Positions 34,261 through 45,654 are shown, counted from the first letter of the stretch. The stretch is 64,000 nt of DNA from Eurosta solidaginis (GCF_040869045.1 NC_090319.1:57632779-57696778), one strand, 5' to 3'. Translations and numbers: made by a program. Notes: a model not told the origin generated them from the sequence alone.

Positions 34261-36290
34261 ACTGTTAACTTTGAGTTGAAAAAGCTTTCGTAAGATTTGA
34301 AAGAAGTTTAATTTTACTTGAAAATGCTTTATTAGGGGAATGCTTGGTGTGTTGTTCATTCTAAAGTTTTCGAGTGGGATGCTATTGAGCTCATCTCTAC
34401 TTGTTTAGTGTACCTATGAATGTGAATTTAGCACCTGGAAAATATTATGTAATCAAGCCCTTTCAGACTGACGCCCATGTCACTAGATACATGAGAACCT
34501 TACGTTAGCTCATTTTAGGTCATACATATCAAAATTCATATATAACGTTCATATTCCAAATTGTATAATCTGTGACTGATAAGATTATATGGTCTAAGAC
34601 GTTCGAAGTGGTCATATTAAATCATTGCATGTAAGAAAGCATTCCACTACCTGACGGTATGAAATCAGAGGTGATGTTTTCGATGACGGCTTTTAGTACT
34701 TTTGGTATTCAAAATTATAGTACACCGATACCACAAGCAGCCACAGCAGCTGAAAACTTACCTAGCGATGCGTTGACTTAAGTACCCAGGGCCAGCGAGG
34801 TCGAAGGAGCTAGTAACCACTATGCACCAGCTTTCCGAAGAGATTGAAAAGAAAAACAAATATATAAATACCAAAATGGCTAAAAAGACATTGAAAATTT
34901 CCAACACAAAGAAGGCCGTGATGTTTCTCAGAAAAGGTATAGATAGTTAAGCAATTTGGAGAAAGCCAATTCAACAGCAAGCACATATATAAGCATTGGG
35001 TTGAGCTCGAATTGGGGATGTTGAAACCTGCTTGGGCACGTAAAAGAGGTAGCACCTCAGCCACTTTTCTACACCCTGGTAAACTTAAATGATTTATGTC
35101 AATCGAGGGTAGCATTTTTTCCTACAAGATAAGTTCAATTTCTTTTCGCAGTCCAATCTCATAGTCCACCCCTTTTCCTTATAACATTTTTTTTGCATTT
35201 ATTTTATGTCTACTTTCTCGAGTCTTTCATTTGTTTCATTGGAATGAGCAGAGAAATTATCTGTCATTTTGGTTTTGAAGGCAACTTATCTACGTTAAAT
35301 TTTGTTTGCGTCGCTATGTGCATTTATGTTCCGATCCGATAAAGGAACCTTGATATAGTTCACATTGAGAATGCTGAAACAATACCTTTCGTTTACTAAG
35401 TCACTTACTTTGCTAATTGTGTTTAACCAGTTTGCATTGTGAATCTTCTTGTGCTGCACAACCTAGTACTACATAGTAGAATATTTCGAGCAGGGATGAA
35501 CTCACTCAGCTCATGAGCACTGTGATTGCGCTTCAATAACACGGCCACCATGGTGTTTAAGTTACTAAGTATGATTTCTATGTCAAGGCATTGATATCAT
35601 TGTAGCAATCCCTATACCCGTGGACCGTTCTCTCTGTCGATACGTTGGTCCAGATAATTGATACGTTACAACTCTCAAAAGCGTTTCGCGGGTGCTCTGT
35701 GACTTTTAGGGCATTTGCGCAAAAACTCCAAAATTTCTATGACACAACAGCTATCAAAATAAGTCAACTTAGCTACATATAAATCAAATATAATGCATAC
35801 AATACTTAACTGAAAGTGGCATAATTGGCAATTCACTCATGAAAGTGTTTAATATGTTGCACAAGCGTCGATAACTAAATTAAACACACTTATTGTATAA
35901 ATACTAATAGGATTTAGAAATTAAATTTGCAATGAAGCATAATATCACATCAACATTAACAGCGAAGCGAACAAGTGCGCCTAAAATGCTGCTACTATAC
36001 AAATAAATTTCACAGAACTTTGTTTTCAAAATAAAACAATGCAAATAAGTTTGCTAAAATTATATATTGTGTATTTTTATGTATTTTTTGCTTACAATTT
36101 TATATAATTACAAATGATTAATTAAAAATTAATTGAAATTAATTTAAAACGTTTTTACGCAGAGAAAAAGATTGCATACAACTAGGCATAAGTTTCCGGT
36201 GCAATTTAGTAAACAAAAAAATTACTCAAATATGTAAGCGAAGTGTATATAATACTACTTTTGTGCAACGATAATTGTTTATGCACACAC
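34261..36290. other. About 2 kb without a supported gene
   Basis: Appears free of the repeats described elsewhere. ORF 34810-35115 (minus) has no recognisable domain. Probably single-copy intergenic DNA. Confidence 0.4.
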
Positions 36291-36294
36291 CACT

Positions 36295-37053
36295 ACACTG
36301 AAAGAAAAAGACTGGTAAAATCTAACGAAATACGGGTAAATTCAACCGAAATTTCTGTCAGTTTTTATCCATCGCAACAAGATGTTGAATCAACTGCGCA
36401 CAAATCGTTGATTCGTAATTGACCGTTTTTGTAGTCAAATGAACAAAAAAAATTATAGCGACAGCTTTGTATGAAAGTACCTATGCTGCGACATTTGCAA
36501 GGCATATGAGTTTTCACTGAGACCTTTTCATGGCAGAAATACACTCGGAGTGCTTGCCGAACAGTGCCGAGGGGCGACCTCGCTTAGGAATATTTTCTTC
36601 TAATTGAAAAACCTTATTTCTAAAATTTTGATGTTGCTTTGCCCGGGGTGTGAACCCAGGGTCTTCGGTGTGGTAGGCGGGGCACGCTACCATCACACCA
36701 CGGCAGCCGCCATATACATACGTAAATATGTGCATACATATGGTACACAGCGTACATAAGTACAAAGTAGAGAGCGCAGTGAGCTTAAAATTCTCTTTGA
36801 AATTTGCTCATGTATTGACTGTTGATCGCTGTTGAAATAACCAGTGAGATCAGTTGTATTAACAAAAAAATCAGTTAGATTGATTAGGAAGCTGTGACTT
36901 TTACAGAATTTTGTTAAATGACTAAGCTGATTTGTTCGTTTGACAAAGAACTCGGTAGAATTAACCATAATTCGATCAATTTCACCGAATATCGGTTAAG
37001 TCAAGAACAACAGAACCGATTTGTTGATTTTACTAGCACCATTTCTTTCAGTG
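36295..37053. mobile_element. MITE with CACTGAAAGAAA termini, carrying a SINE
   Basis: ACACTGAAAGAAAAAG at 36295 is mirrored by TTTCTTTCAGTGT ending at 37053. The flanks CTA/TACTA allow a 2-3-bp target duplication. No transposase is encoded. A SINE (36494-36717) sits inside, and the right half with its flank has been tandemly duplicated. Confidence 0.7.
36494..36717 (-). repeat. tRNA-derived SINE, copy 4
   Basis: The reverse complement carries GGCTGCCGTGGTGTGATGG (A-box region) and GGGTTCACACCCCGGGC (B box and flank), then the shared body. It stops before the SINE 3' end seen in other copies. Confidence 0.8.
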
Positions 37054-37476
37054 TACTATGGCCACTAATAGCATAAGGGGTGCGGCTTTTTGAATGCTTT
37101 ATTGTATGCTTTATTTATGGTGTTTACGATTTATTTATTTAATTGTTATTTTTGTTGAAATAACCAGTGAGATCAGTTGTATTAACAAACAAATCAGTTA
37201 GATTGATTAAGAAGCTGTGACTTTTACAGAATTTTGTTAAATGACTAAGCTGATTTGTTCGCTTGACAAAGAACTCGGTAGAATTAACCATAATTCGATC
37301 AATTTCACCGAATATCGGTTAAGTCAAGAACAACAGAACCGATTTGTTGATTTTACTAGCACCATTTCTTTCAGTGTACTATGGCCACTAATAGCATAAG
37401 GGGTGCGGGTTTTTGAATGCTTTATTGTATGCTTTATTTATGGTGTTTACGATTTATTTATTTAATTGTTATTTTT
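36831..37476 (+). repeat. 323-bp tandem duplication
   Basis: GTTGAAATAACCAGTGAGAT...AATTGTTATTTTT occurs at 36831-37153 and 37154-37476 with very few differences. Each copy includes a MITE right end (TTTCTTTCAGTG) plus about 100 bp of flank, so the duplication is younger than the MITE insertion. Confidence 0.9.
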
Positions 37477-38045
37477 GTGGTGGCCAGTTTATGCAATTAT
37501 GTTATTTATAATTGAAATATGGTAAACAAAAGCAAAACAGCCGCAAAGCAAAAAAAGAGAAAAGCACAGCGCAGTTCCAGTAGTGGGCGTGGCTGCAGAC
37601 ATACATTCCGCAAGTGGGAAGGAATTTATGCGCGTTGATAAAGTGTTATGATTTGTTGCTGTTATAACATGCGGTTTTTAGTTACGCAGCTTGCAAAAAT
37701 AAGTTTTACATAATTTTTGACACATTTTGCAGAAACAGCATGTAATTAATAAATTTCGAATTGCTTTCGGTCATGTTCTGGCATGTGAAGTGCTCATATT
37801 TTATGCATTTTTTTAATAATTTCTGGCTAGCTATAGTACTTTTTTGCGCCAACTACTTTTCAATTTGTTAGTATTTCTTTTGCTGCATTTCAATAAATAA
37901 TTCAACACTAACTTGATTGCGGCTTATAAATTTAGTATTTTTTTGAAAAAAAAAATTAGTTTGTATATTTGTAACAAAGTTGCAGGATTCCGCAATTTTT
38001 TGTGTCTGTCATTTTAGCCAAATTAAGCTTAATCTAGGCGGATTA
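37477..38045. other. AT-rich intergenic sequence
   Basis: No supported feature. Confidence 0.45.
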
Positions 38046-38049
38046 ATTG

Positions 38050-39180
38050 TTAAGTAGTCGCTAGCGGCGAATGCAGTAGCGATCGCTTGGAGGTTTGAAT
38101 GCCTCCAACGTTGCACATATGAAAGTGTTTTGCTGAAATTTGAAATGTGTTTGTAAAATGGGACTCATCCCGAATATAAGCAGATGGATTTATACCCCCG
38201 ATAATTCGACCCTTACTAGGATATGTTAGGTTAGGTGGTAGCTGCCATGATAAGGGAAGCTCACTTGGACAACATGAAGGTCCGTTGTGATACCACATAC
38301 AATAAAATAACGGTGACGTAGATATAGCTACTTAGGGAATCATTGGGTAGCAACGATAAAGTTCTGAACGATACCGATGTCTACCTTGGATAAATCCTCG
38401 GGAGATGTAGGTGAGTCGCGACCGAAGTGATTTTGCCTAGTTCTGGCAAAAGCTGGGCAATCAAGCATAATGTGCTTTTATGATTCCACCTCACCATCCT
38501 CCATACACCTGCAGCAGGATGGAGTTTTCAGTATATTGAGACGTACCGCATGGATACGCATTGGGCATTGTCCTATCAAAACCCTAGTGACCATTGATAG
38601 GTGAGCCTTAGTGAACCCAATTATTTCGGCAGACCTCCTGCCATCCACTTCCGGTCAGAAAGATCTTGCTACCCTGCAAGAGGTGGTGTCCACCCAACGT
38701 TTGCTGATATGACTCGAAGCCCAGCTATGGCGGAGCAAACCAGAGGTGGCCAGCGGAATCCCAAAATACGTACAGCCATCTTCGCCCGGTTCAGTTGTAC
38801 CGCTGCGGGCTAAGAGATTCTCTTGACAGTTGCCCGGGATATCAGTATGGCCCGGGACCCCGATAATCTTAATTATAAAATAGTTCGATGCTATCGTAAG
38901 TGAGGTTAGACACTCCCAGACCACCCTCGATCGCACTGTAGTTTCAAGACCTTGATAGCCGCTTGGCTATCAGAGTAGATATTAAATTCCCTAACGGTAG
39001 TAGCACTGGATAGCATTTCATCTACCGCATCCTTAATGGCAGCAACTTTCGTTTGTAATACACTGCAATGATCAGCCAACTTAAACTTGCGGCTTACATT
39101 TAGCTCTTGACAAAAGACCCTCCCACAAACCTTTCCGCCCAACTTCTACCCATCCGTTAACAAGTTAACCGGTCCCCTGC
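38050..39180 (-). pseudogene. RNase H-type LINE relic
   Basis: The minus strand from 39142 encodes FKLADHCSVLQTKVAAIKDA and EFNIYSDSQAAIKVL, the RNase H domain with its Ser-Asp-Ser acid motif. Then comes IGVPGHTDIPGNCQENLLAR, the RNase H end with the usual Asn-Glu-x-Ala-Asp replaced. Downstream, the stretch 38220-38600 matches C-terminal and 3'-UTR sequence. Frameshifts separate the parts. It lies head-to-head with the plus-strand relic at 39250-40240. Confidence 0.7.
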
Positions 39181-39249
39181 CCTAGATGATTCCTCTTCCC
39201 CACTCCTCTCGCGAGGGAATGACTGGGCTTACTGAGTTATGAGATAGTC

Positions 39250-40240
39250 GAATGGCGACCAGCCTTGAGCCAGGCATCATACCTCAACTTGTTGAGCAGA
39301 GTCAACAGATCTAGTATGATCAGTGGTGCGCTAAGAACAATGCCTAGTGAAGCTCTTCGGATTATTCTTGACATCCTACCATTAGACTTAGCTGGTTATC
39401 GAGCGTCGGCAACGTCAGCCCTGCGCTTAAGTGAGTTCTTCAATTGGAACAATAAAACAAATACAGTTTTCCTTCTCCTAGCACGTTCGACCCCTCAGTT
39501 ACGAAAGCCAACTTTATGGTAAACATTCCGAGAAGGAATAATTGGGCGGAGTCGGATAGGTGTCTATACAATGTACCTAGACCTCGCATTCTCCTACAGA
39601 TTACCCGATCATTATTGTGTCTTCCAGTCAGAAGTATTACACATCATGGAAGCCGTATTTAGGATAGGCACACACAAAACTGGAAAATAATTCTTTATTT
39701 TCAGCGACAGCCAGGCTGTTATCAAATCTTTTGGTTCTTATTCGTTGGGTTCTGAACTAACACTAAACTTGTACCAATCTCTTCAAGAAATGGCCCAACA
39801 TAACCGTGTACACCTCACATGCGTCCTGGGCCACAGGAACATCGCAGGAAACTGCATAGAACGCTTAGAGCTTTTTTTTTTTAAGTTTCAAGACTATTTA
39901 TGGATTGCTTGCAGACCCGGCACACTTGGTTCTGCCCTAACTTTGGACGATCTGCATACCTTTAAAGAAGTTTTTACCTCCTCCTATCCCTCCCACTCTA
40001 TCCCCATTTTCATTATCCTTTTATTCACTCCTCCCTCTGCCTTTATGTTTTTCTACTTCTCTTTCTGTCTCACCGTCTTTTTCTCACTTCTTTTTGTACC
40101 ACCTATTCATATCTTTCTATCATCGTCTTACTCCCAGCAGGTTAGGGACCCGCGGCAGGCGACTAAAATACCAAATTGATTCAAGGGATCGCCAGCGCAA
40201 TATATAGCTTCTCCAACCCAATTGTCAACCTAACCTAACC
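39250..40240 (+). pseudogene. RNase H-type LINE relic, thumb to 3' end
   Basis: The frame at 39265-39450 reads YLNLLSRVNRSSMISGALRT and LRIILDILPLDLAGYRASAT, the RT thumb seen at 41898-42491. After a frameshift come YRLPDHYCVFQSEVLHIMEA and FIFSDSQAVIKSFGS, then HLTCVLGHRNIAGNCIE, giving RNase H to its end. A pyrimidine-rich insertion (39880-40145) follows, and the element closes at CAACCTAACCTAACC (40226-40240). It is dead but collinear. Confidence 0.7.
39880..40145 (+). repeat. Pyrimidine-rich interspersed repeat, copy 1
   Basis: Starts near TTGCTTGCAGACCCGGCA, then CTGCCCTAA, then a long C/T-rich region. The reverse complement of 52915-53120 has the same order of landmarks. This makes it a separate repeat inserted near the LINE 3' end rather than part of it. 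Confidence 0.6.
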
Positions 40241-40244
40241 GTGG

Positions 40245-40495
40245 AATATCCTTTCTTCAACAGCCGAGGATCTGGCGACCCAAGTTCCTCATGGGTCTAG
40301 GTGGTAGGAGGGCGTTCTGGCCTAGAAAGTTTCACGTGGTCATACCAAATCGTTTCCGAGATGGTCGGGATAGTACTTTAATGGTGCTTGTTACCGGAAC
40401 GTACAGGATCTGCATCCAGCAAAGGAACTTTAACATCGATAACACTACCTAGCGTCATCGGGAGTGTCCCTATCACAACAACAATATCTTCTTAC
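40245..40495 (+). repeat. LINE 3'-UTR-like fragment with CAACAACAA tail, copy 2
   Basis: ATCTGGCGACCCAAGTTCCT through ATCGGGAGTGTCCC to CACAACAACAATA matches 26043-26290 in the opposite orientation. It probably marks the end of an I-clade-type element; no coding part is attached. Confidence 0.65.
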
Positions 40496-41084
40496 TCTGT
40501 ATCTCTCTCAGTCTCTTTCGAATAGATCAATTCCTGGCCCACTTCCTGGAAATGAGTTTTTTTCTTAAGAATCATCACCGTACTTCAGGGAAAATCCAAA
40601 ACAAAAAATTTTCGAAATCGGTCCAACGCTTCTGGAGTCTTGCGCTTAGCAGCACATTCAGTAACTCATTTTTACACACTTATAAAATAAGTTTAAAACA
40701 ATAATGAACGAAAAATACTAGTATTATTGTGAAAAAAAACTTCGGGCGCTCAATATACGAAAAATTTTGCAGAAAGCGCCCACGCTTTTTTCTCAATAAA
40801 TAAAAAAAGTATTTTTCGTTCATTATTATAGTAGTGTCTTTTCTGATGCTACGGATATGCTTGCGTGTAGGTTAGGTTAGGTTGAACTGGCCGGCCCATG
40901 AGGACCTCACATAGACTGAATAAGTCCGTAGTGTTACCAGAAGTTTGTTTTAACGACCAAACTGAAAAACCCTATCAAAAACCAGGACCCATGTTATAAA
41001 ATAACTCCGTCCTCTTGGCAAATACTAGAAGCTTCCTAGGATTTAAGCCACTTGCTGCTTCTAGATCTGACAGCTGTGTCACTC

Positions 41085-41825
41085 CTAATGCTGGAGTCTT
41101 AGCCTCGCAAGCGCAGGGCAAGAGCACAGAACGTGATTGATCGTTTCCTCCTCCAGCCCGCACTTCCTACATCTGCATTCACTGACCAAGCCTATTTTAA
41201 AGGCATGTGACGCCAGAAGATAGTGTCCAGTCAGAATACCCGTCATCAGTCTACAGTCCTCTCTTTTTAATGATAGAAGCAGCTTTGTTAGTCTTAGGTT
41301 GTAAGACCTGCACATAATCTTCGACACTTTACAGCCCCGCGCTTGAACCCACGCCTTTTCTGCTTGGTCGATCATGTGCACCTCTTGCATTCGCTTAATT
41401 TCCCCCAGTCTTATTCGGACGTCTATGGAGCAAGCTTCAAGGGATGCGCCCTTTTTAGCTAGTTCATCCGCCTTTTCATTCCCATCTATTCCCATATGCC
41501 CTGGGACCCAATATCCAGGGACTGCTTACACTCTAACACGCATTTAGATGCTGTGCTATGCGAGATTATTGCCTTAATTGCTGTCAATACAAAAGTTAAC
41601 ACGATTGCAGCTTGGGCTATTTTCTTCCAGGGTTTCTACTGCTTTGGTTACGGCTACTATTTCCGCTTGGAAAACGCTACAGTAATCCGGCAACCTATAG
41701 GATCTATTTATTTCCAGATCAGTACAGTATACCGCAGAGCCTACTCCTGCCACTACTTTGGAACCATCTGTGTACACATGTATCGCCTCGTCCGCCATTT
41801 GAGCACCCTTGCGCCAACCGTCCAC
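41085..41825 (-). pseudogene. LINE RNase H and C-terminal zinc-knuckle region
   Basis: From 41825: IHVYTDGSKVVAGVGSAVY (first RNase H Asp), LPDYCSVFQAEIVAVTKAVE (Glu) and NFCIDSN (Asp), where a small deletion shifts the frame. From 41495: MGIDGNEKADELAKKGAS, the final RNase H Asp block. Then come RLMTGILTGHYLL and a Cys/His cluster, CRCRKCGLEEETINHVLCSC. RNase H would remove template RNA and the knuckle would bind nucleic acid. The relics at 7.7-8.0, 18.2-18.8 and 43.6-44.2 kb align to these parts. Confidence 0.8.
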
Positions 41826-41897
41826 CTCTATTGTGGCCTTAAGATCGCCCTCGAGGCGCAGATAGGGAATCAGGTAGTCTGTTCGTCTTGTGATTGA

Positions 41898-42491
41898 TCA
41901 CGCTATACTACAATGGCCGTATGGTCGGCGCTCAAGCTGCCCCGAGGCACCGAGCCTGGTTGCAGTTGTTAACGCTATGTTCTTTGCTACCAGCTCTACA
42001 GGTGGAATCTGCAGAATGGCATACAGTGCAGCTGTCGGGGTTGTTTTCAGGGCTCCCGTAATGCTAAGCATTGATAGTCTGCATACCCCCTCTAATTTGT
42101 TGAGGTAGGTTGCTTTTTGTGTGGCTTTCCACCAAACAAGAACTCCATAGTATAGGATAGGGCTTACAATCGCTGTAAAAACCGAATGAGAAAGAAAGGG
42201 CGATAAGCCCCACGTACACCCCAGCATTCTTTTACATGCATAAAGTGCCGCTGAAGCCTTCTTCGCCCTCTCCTCCACGTTGAGCTTCCATGACAGCTTA
42301 CTGTCTAGGATGATTCCAAGATATTTTGTGCAAGAGTTCTCCTGTAGGGTTATCCCTCCCAACTTAGACCTGATCCAATTTGGGACCTTGTACCTCTTTG
42401 TAAACAAGACGATATCCGTCTTATCCGCGTTGACTTTCAACCCGACATTTGATGCCCAGGTATGAATATCCCGAAGCACCCGGTCCAGCAA
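41898..42491 (-). pseudogene. LINE reverse transcriptase, motif D to thumb (197 aa)
   Basis: Residues 1-30 hold WASNVGLKVNADKTDIVLF, the block after the YADD motif. Next come CTKYLGIILDSKLSWKLNVE near residue 57, then CKRMLGCTWGLSPF and YYGVLVWWKATQKA. The thumb follows (LNKLEGVCRLSMLSITGALK, TTPTAALYAILQIPPVELV). The YADD site itself lies beyond the 5' truncation. A TAG stop ends it just before RNase H, which continues in the same frame, so a single nonsense change separates them. Confidence 0.85.
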
Positions 42492-43224
42492 AGAGCTAAT
42501 CGTTGGAAGGCAGTTTCCACTTATGACAAATGCAACGTGCGTGTACTTTCATTTAAAATTGTTTATTTACTTAAAAAAATGTTTAAAAATAAATAAAAAT
42601 AAAATTGTTTATTTGCTTGAAAACATGTGTTTGCTATTAAAACAGTTATTCACGCTAATTTTTATTGTTTTTCTAAAACAATAATAAATAAATAAATTTG
42701 GCTTCTTGTTCGAAAAACAAAGCAAATAAGCTCAAGTGGTTCACAGAAAAAACATTTTTTTTTGTTAACCCAAATTCATCGAATCTCTTTCAACATAACT
42801 GTTTATTTGTTTGCAAGACATTTATATTGAACAAAAGAAACAGTATCTTTATACTTGACAATTATTTGCAATTAACTTTGTTATTATTATTAATATTATC
42901 TTTTCACTTTGTATGTTTTTCTTCAATTGAAGCTGAAATCCCTACTTCATACCCAATCTTTTCTTACCTCGCCCTTTTGTCAGAGATCGCATTCAACGGC
43001 TAAACAGAACAATTAATTCTTTTTATCAAGGAAAACAACCGATATAAAGGCATATGAAAGGGCTTACTAAGTGCAATTTATTTTTTGGTAAATTTTTTCG
43101 ACTTTCAATTGTCCCTTATTTGGGAAAAATTAGTATACAAATTTCCAAATGTTTCGTTTTTGTTATTGATATTAGCGAAAAATTACGAAATTTGCAACCG
43201 CGATGGACTCGATGAATTTCGCTT

Positions 43225-43335
43225 CTTCATCCGCTTGTTTTTTGGGTACTGTGTTTCAAGCTAGAGTTCACATTCATTCATGGTATTAAGACAGATGCCT
43301 TTATTCACTAAGTCATTTGAATGGCACGCTGCACG
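43225..43335 (-). repeat. tRNA-like segment within family D, copy A
   Basis: Matches 33040-33150 and 56785-56895: CTTCTTCATCCGCTTG lead, then GGCAGATGCC-like anticodon arm and CACTAAGTCATTTGAATG. The Pol III boxes are decayed. Confidence 0.5.
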
Positions 43336-43555
43336 CTTTGTAATTTGCCTCCTTTTTTTATCTTTTTGGCTATCAAAAGGAAATACAACTTTTGGTACAT
43401 ATATTATATTCTATGGTTTTAATCCAAACTGTATGGAATATTTATAAGCGCGCTTAAAAGAACTTGATCAGTGAAATCTGATTTTTTCGAATTTGACTTC
43501 AAAACTCAACACCTGAAAAGCAAGCGGATGCAATTTTTTTGTTTTTGAGTCTTAG

Positions 43556-44775
43556 GCTAGGTTAGGTTAGAATGGCCACCGGTGCGAGCACCAGTGCACT
43601 TAAGCCCAAAAAGGTCCCATTGTGATGCCACGTGGATCTCTCCCCTACTCAAACCAACAGCTCGATACAGCAAACGTCAGGAGTTTCTTAGGTTCCAACT
43701 TAGCCAGATCACAAAGATCGTGAAAGAATGGAGATCCCAGAAATTTCTTCCTCTTGTGCCAAACCGCGGGACAATCGTACAGAAAATGTGTGACTGTTTG
43801 TATCTCCTCTTCGTCTTTGCAGCTCCTGCAGTAATCATTATAGGGAGCACCCTGCTGTTGTGCGTGCCTGCCGATTGCTATGTGGCCGGTTATAAGTCCA
43901 ACCACCAGAGATATGTCATCCCCTCTACCAAGAAGAAGGAGACTTTTCGTGCGCCTCGCGTCCCATTCAGGCCACACGAGCTTGGAGTGGTAGCAGGATT
44001 AAAGATTGCTCCATCTCACACCCGCTTCCCTAAGGAAAATCCCTTTAAAAATGAGCTTACAGGTAGCGAACGGCATGCTCAATCCCTTCCAGGAGGACGA
44101 AAGCGGAACGCATGTGCCCCCTCTTGTTAGTTCGTCAGCCATGTCATTGCTCGGTATATTCGAGTGTCGGGGCACCCATATCAGACTGACGGAAGTTTGC
44201 TCAGCGATCTCGTTAAGAGATTTGCGGCACATCTATAATGTCCTGGACTTACATGTGACCGATCCAAGTGCTTTTAGTCCAGCCTGGCTGTCAGAGTAAA
44301 TACAAATTTGGTTATAGCCGTGAGCAGCCTTCCCTAGGTGATCAGCGGCCTCATTTAAAGCAGCCACCTCCGCCTGAAAGACGCTGCAATGATCGGGTAG
44401 GCTAAATGACATATTCCACCCTAGTTGAGGTGCAAAGACACCGCTACCCACCTTATAATCCAGTTTGAAGCCGCCAGTATATATCTGCAGCCAGTCCGAC
44501 GAAGGCGTATCCAGATACTTAAGCATAGCTGCATGGCCATCCACATTGTCTTTACATCCGGATAACTCTCGCAGGCGCAGAGCAGGAAAGGCCGCACATT
44601 GTTTGGCCATTACATCTATTGGCAATACATTAAAAATAGTGTCCAGCGCCTCCGCAGGGGTGGTGCACAGGGCACCCAAGCAGATTAAAGCACTCCTTTG
44701 TACCTTCTGTAATACCCGTAGGCTTGATTTAGTATCTAAGCTCGTCCACGAGACCACAGCTCCGTATAATATATA
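43556..44775 (-). pseudogene. RNase H-bearing LINE relic, second subfamily
   Basis: On the minus strand from 44775: GAVVSWTSLDTKSSLRVLQK and ALICLGALCTTPAEALDTIF (RT thumb); IYTGGFKLDYKVGSGVF, LPDHCSVFQAEVAALNEAA and ICIYSDSQAGLKAL (RNase H, first Asp changed to Gly); IWVPRHSNIPSNDMADELTR (final Asp block); and LVVGLITGHIAIGRHAQ with YCRSCKDEEEIQTVTHFLYD (zinc knuckle). The 3' end is TAACCTAACCTAGCC at 43556-43570. Its 5' side is interrupted by the AT repeat and SINE at 44765-45155. Few frame breaks, so it is moderately young. Confidence 0.8.
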
Positions 44776-44792
44776 TATATATATATATATAT
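44765..44792. repeat. TA dinucleotide microsatellite
   Basis: A (TA)n run immediately before the SINE; a second (AT)n run at about 45157-45179 follows it, consistent with SINE insertion into an AT repeat. Confidence 0.9.
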
Positions 44793-45155
44793 GACTGGCG
44801 GCCACCGTGGTGTGATGGTAGCGTGCTCCGCCTGCCACACCGTATGCCCTGGGTTCGCACCCTGGGCAAAGCAACATCAAAATTTTAGAAATAAGTTTTT
44901 TCAATTAGAAGAAAATTTTTCTAAGCGGGGTTGCCCCTCGGCAGTGTTTGGCAAGCGCTCCGGGTGTATTTCTGCCATGAAAAGCTCTCAGTGAAAAGTC
45001 ATCTGCCTTGCAGATGCCGTTCGGAGTCAGCATAAAACATGTAGGTCCCGTCCGGCCAATTTGTAGGGAAAATCAAGAGGAGCACGACGCAAATTGGAAG
45101 AGAAGCTCGGCCTTAGGTCTCTTCGGAGGTTATCGCGCCTTACATTTATTTTTTT
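44792..45155 (+). repeat. tRNA-derived SINE, best-preserved copy 5
   Basis: The A-box-like TGGTGTGATGG (44808-44818) and B-box GGTTCGCACCC (44852-44862) are separated by 33 bp as in tRNA genes. A tRNA-unrelated body (AGCAACATCAAAATTTTAG, TGCCATGAAAAGCTCTCAG, ATGTAGGTCCCGTCC) ends at TATCGCGCCTTACATTTATT. A/T microsatellites on both sides look like a duplicated target. Confidence 0.85.
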
Positions 45156-45189
45156 ATTTTATATATATATATATATATTTGAGTCTTGC

Positions 45190-45650
45190 TATTTCATAAT
45201 TATTTTAAGAAATTTTTAGGAATCATTTCCAGAATTTTTGCGATAACAAAGACCATCGATGTTGGCTCTACCCCGTTCATATCTTTTTGAGGTGATGCAG
45301 GGACTATTTTCTGGCGCATTTTAGGATAATATGTAGATTCTTTCCAGACTATTTTGGAATAATTTTGTCATTCTTCTGGGACTGTTTCGACTAATGAGTG
45401 GAATATTACCCTATCTCGGCTAACTTTTCGAAATTGCCCTATCTCATATATATAAAATTTGAATAACGCCCTTTTTCAGAATTGCTTTCAAAAACGCCCT
45501 ATATAAGAACTTGATTCAGAGGCACCCTACCAAACCTCAAATTGAATAGATTTTGACATAAGTTAGGGTTCTTCAACCGAATTCTGAAATAGGCCGTTTT
45601 TTAAAAAAATTCTGAAATAGAGCCCTAATCAAATATTTTCTATAATAATT
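45190..45650 (+). repeat. Degenerate simple-sequence blocks
   Basis: 45190-45400 carries GGAATCATTTCCAGAATTTT-like units akin to the 67-bp array. 45415-45650 repeats CGCCCTATCTCA / TTCTGAAATAGGGC-like words in both orientations. No coding content. Confidence 0.5.
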
Positions 45651-45654
45651 AGTT

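Larger units (their letters stand above)
40870..42537 (-). mobile_element. 5'-truncated RNase H-bearing LINE (family B) with 8-bp TSD
   Basis: TGCGTGTA flanks both sides (40862-40869 and 42538-42545). Between them, reading on the minus strand, lie the RT thumb (41898-42491), RNase H (41574-41825), the RNase H end plus zinc knuckle (41085-41495), and a 3' UTR closing in a TTAGG-type repeat (AACCTAACCTAACC). Copy B of the host repeat keeps the empty site (TGCGTGTA at 56124-56131). The coding frame needs only one stop codon near 41898 and a small deletion in RNase H to explain its breaks, so the insertion is relatively young. Clade (R1/LOA/I group) is inferred from the RNase H and C-terminal Cys motif. 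Confidence 0.85.
40690..43560 (+). repeat. Family D interspersed repeat, copy A, interrupted by a LINE
   Basis: The left part (40690-40869) has TTCGGGCGCTCAATATAC and a small hairpin (GAACGAAAAATAC / GTATTTTTCGTTC), and ends TGCTACGGATATGCTTGCG. The right part (42538-43560) runs from GTGTACTTTCATTTAAAATT to TTTTTGAGTCTTA. Copy B at 56098-57063 is collinear without the LINE. ORFs such as 42698-43003 are low-complexity. Confidence 0.75.

Noticed and set aside
39745..40179. 144-codon plus ORF as a membrane protein
   Set aside because: The first part is LINE RNase H; the hydrophobic C-terminal part is translation of a pyrimidine-rich repeat.
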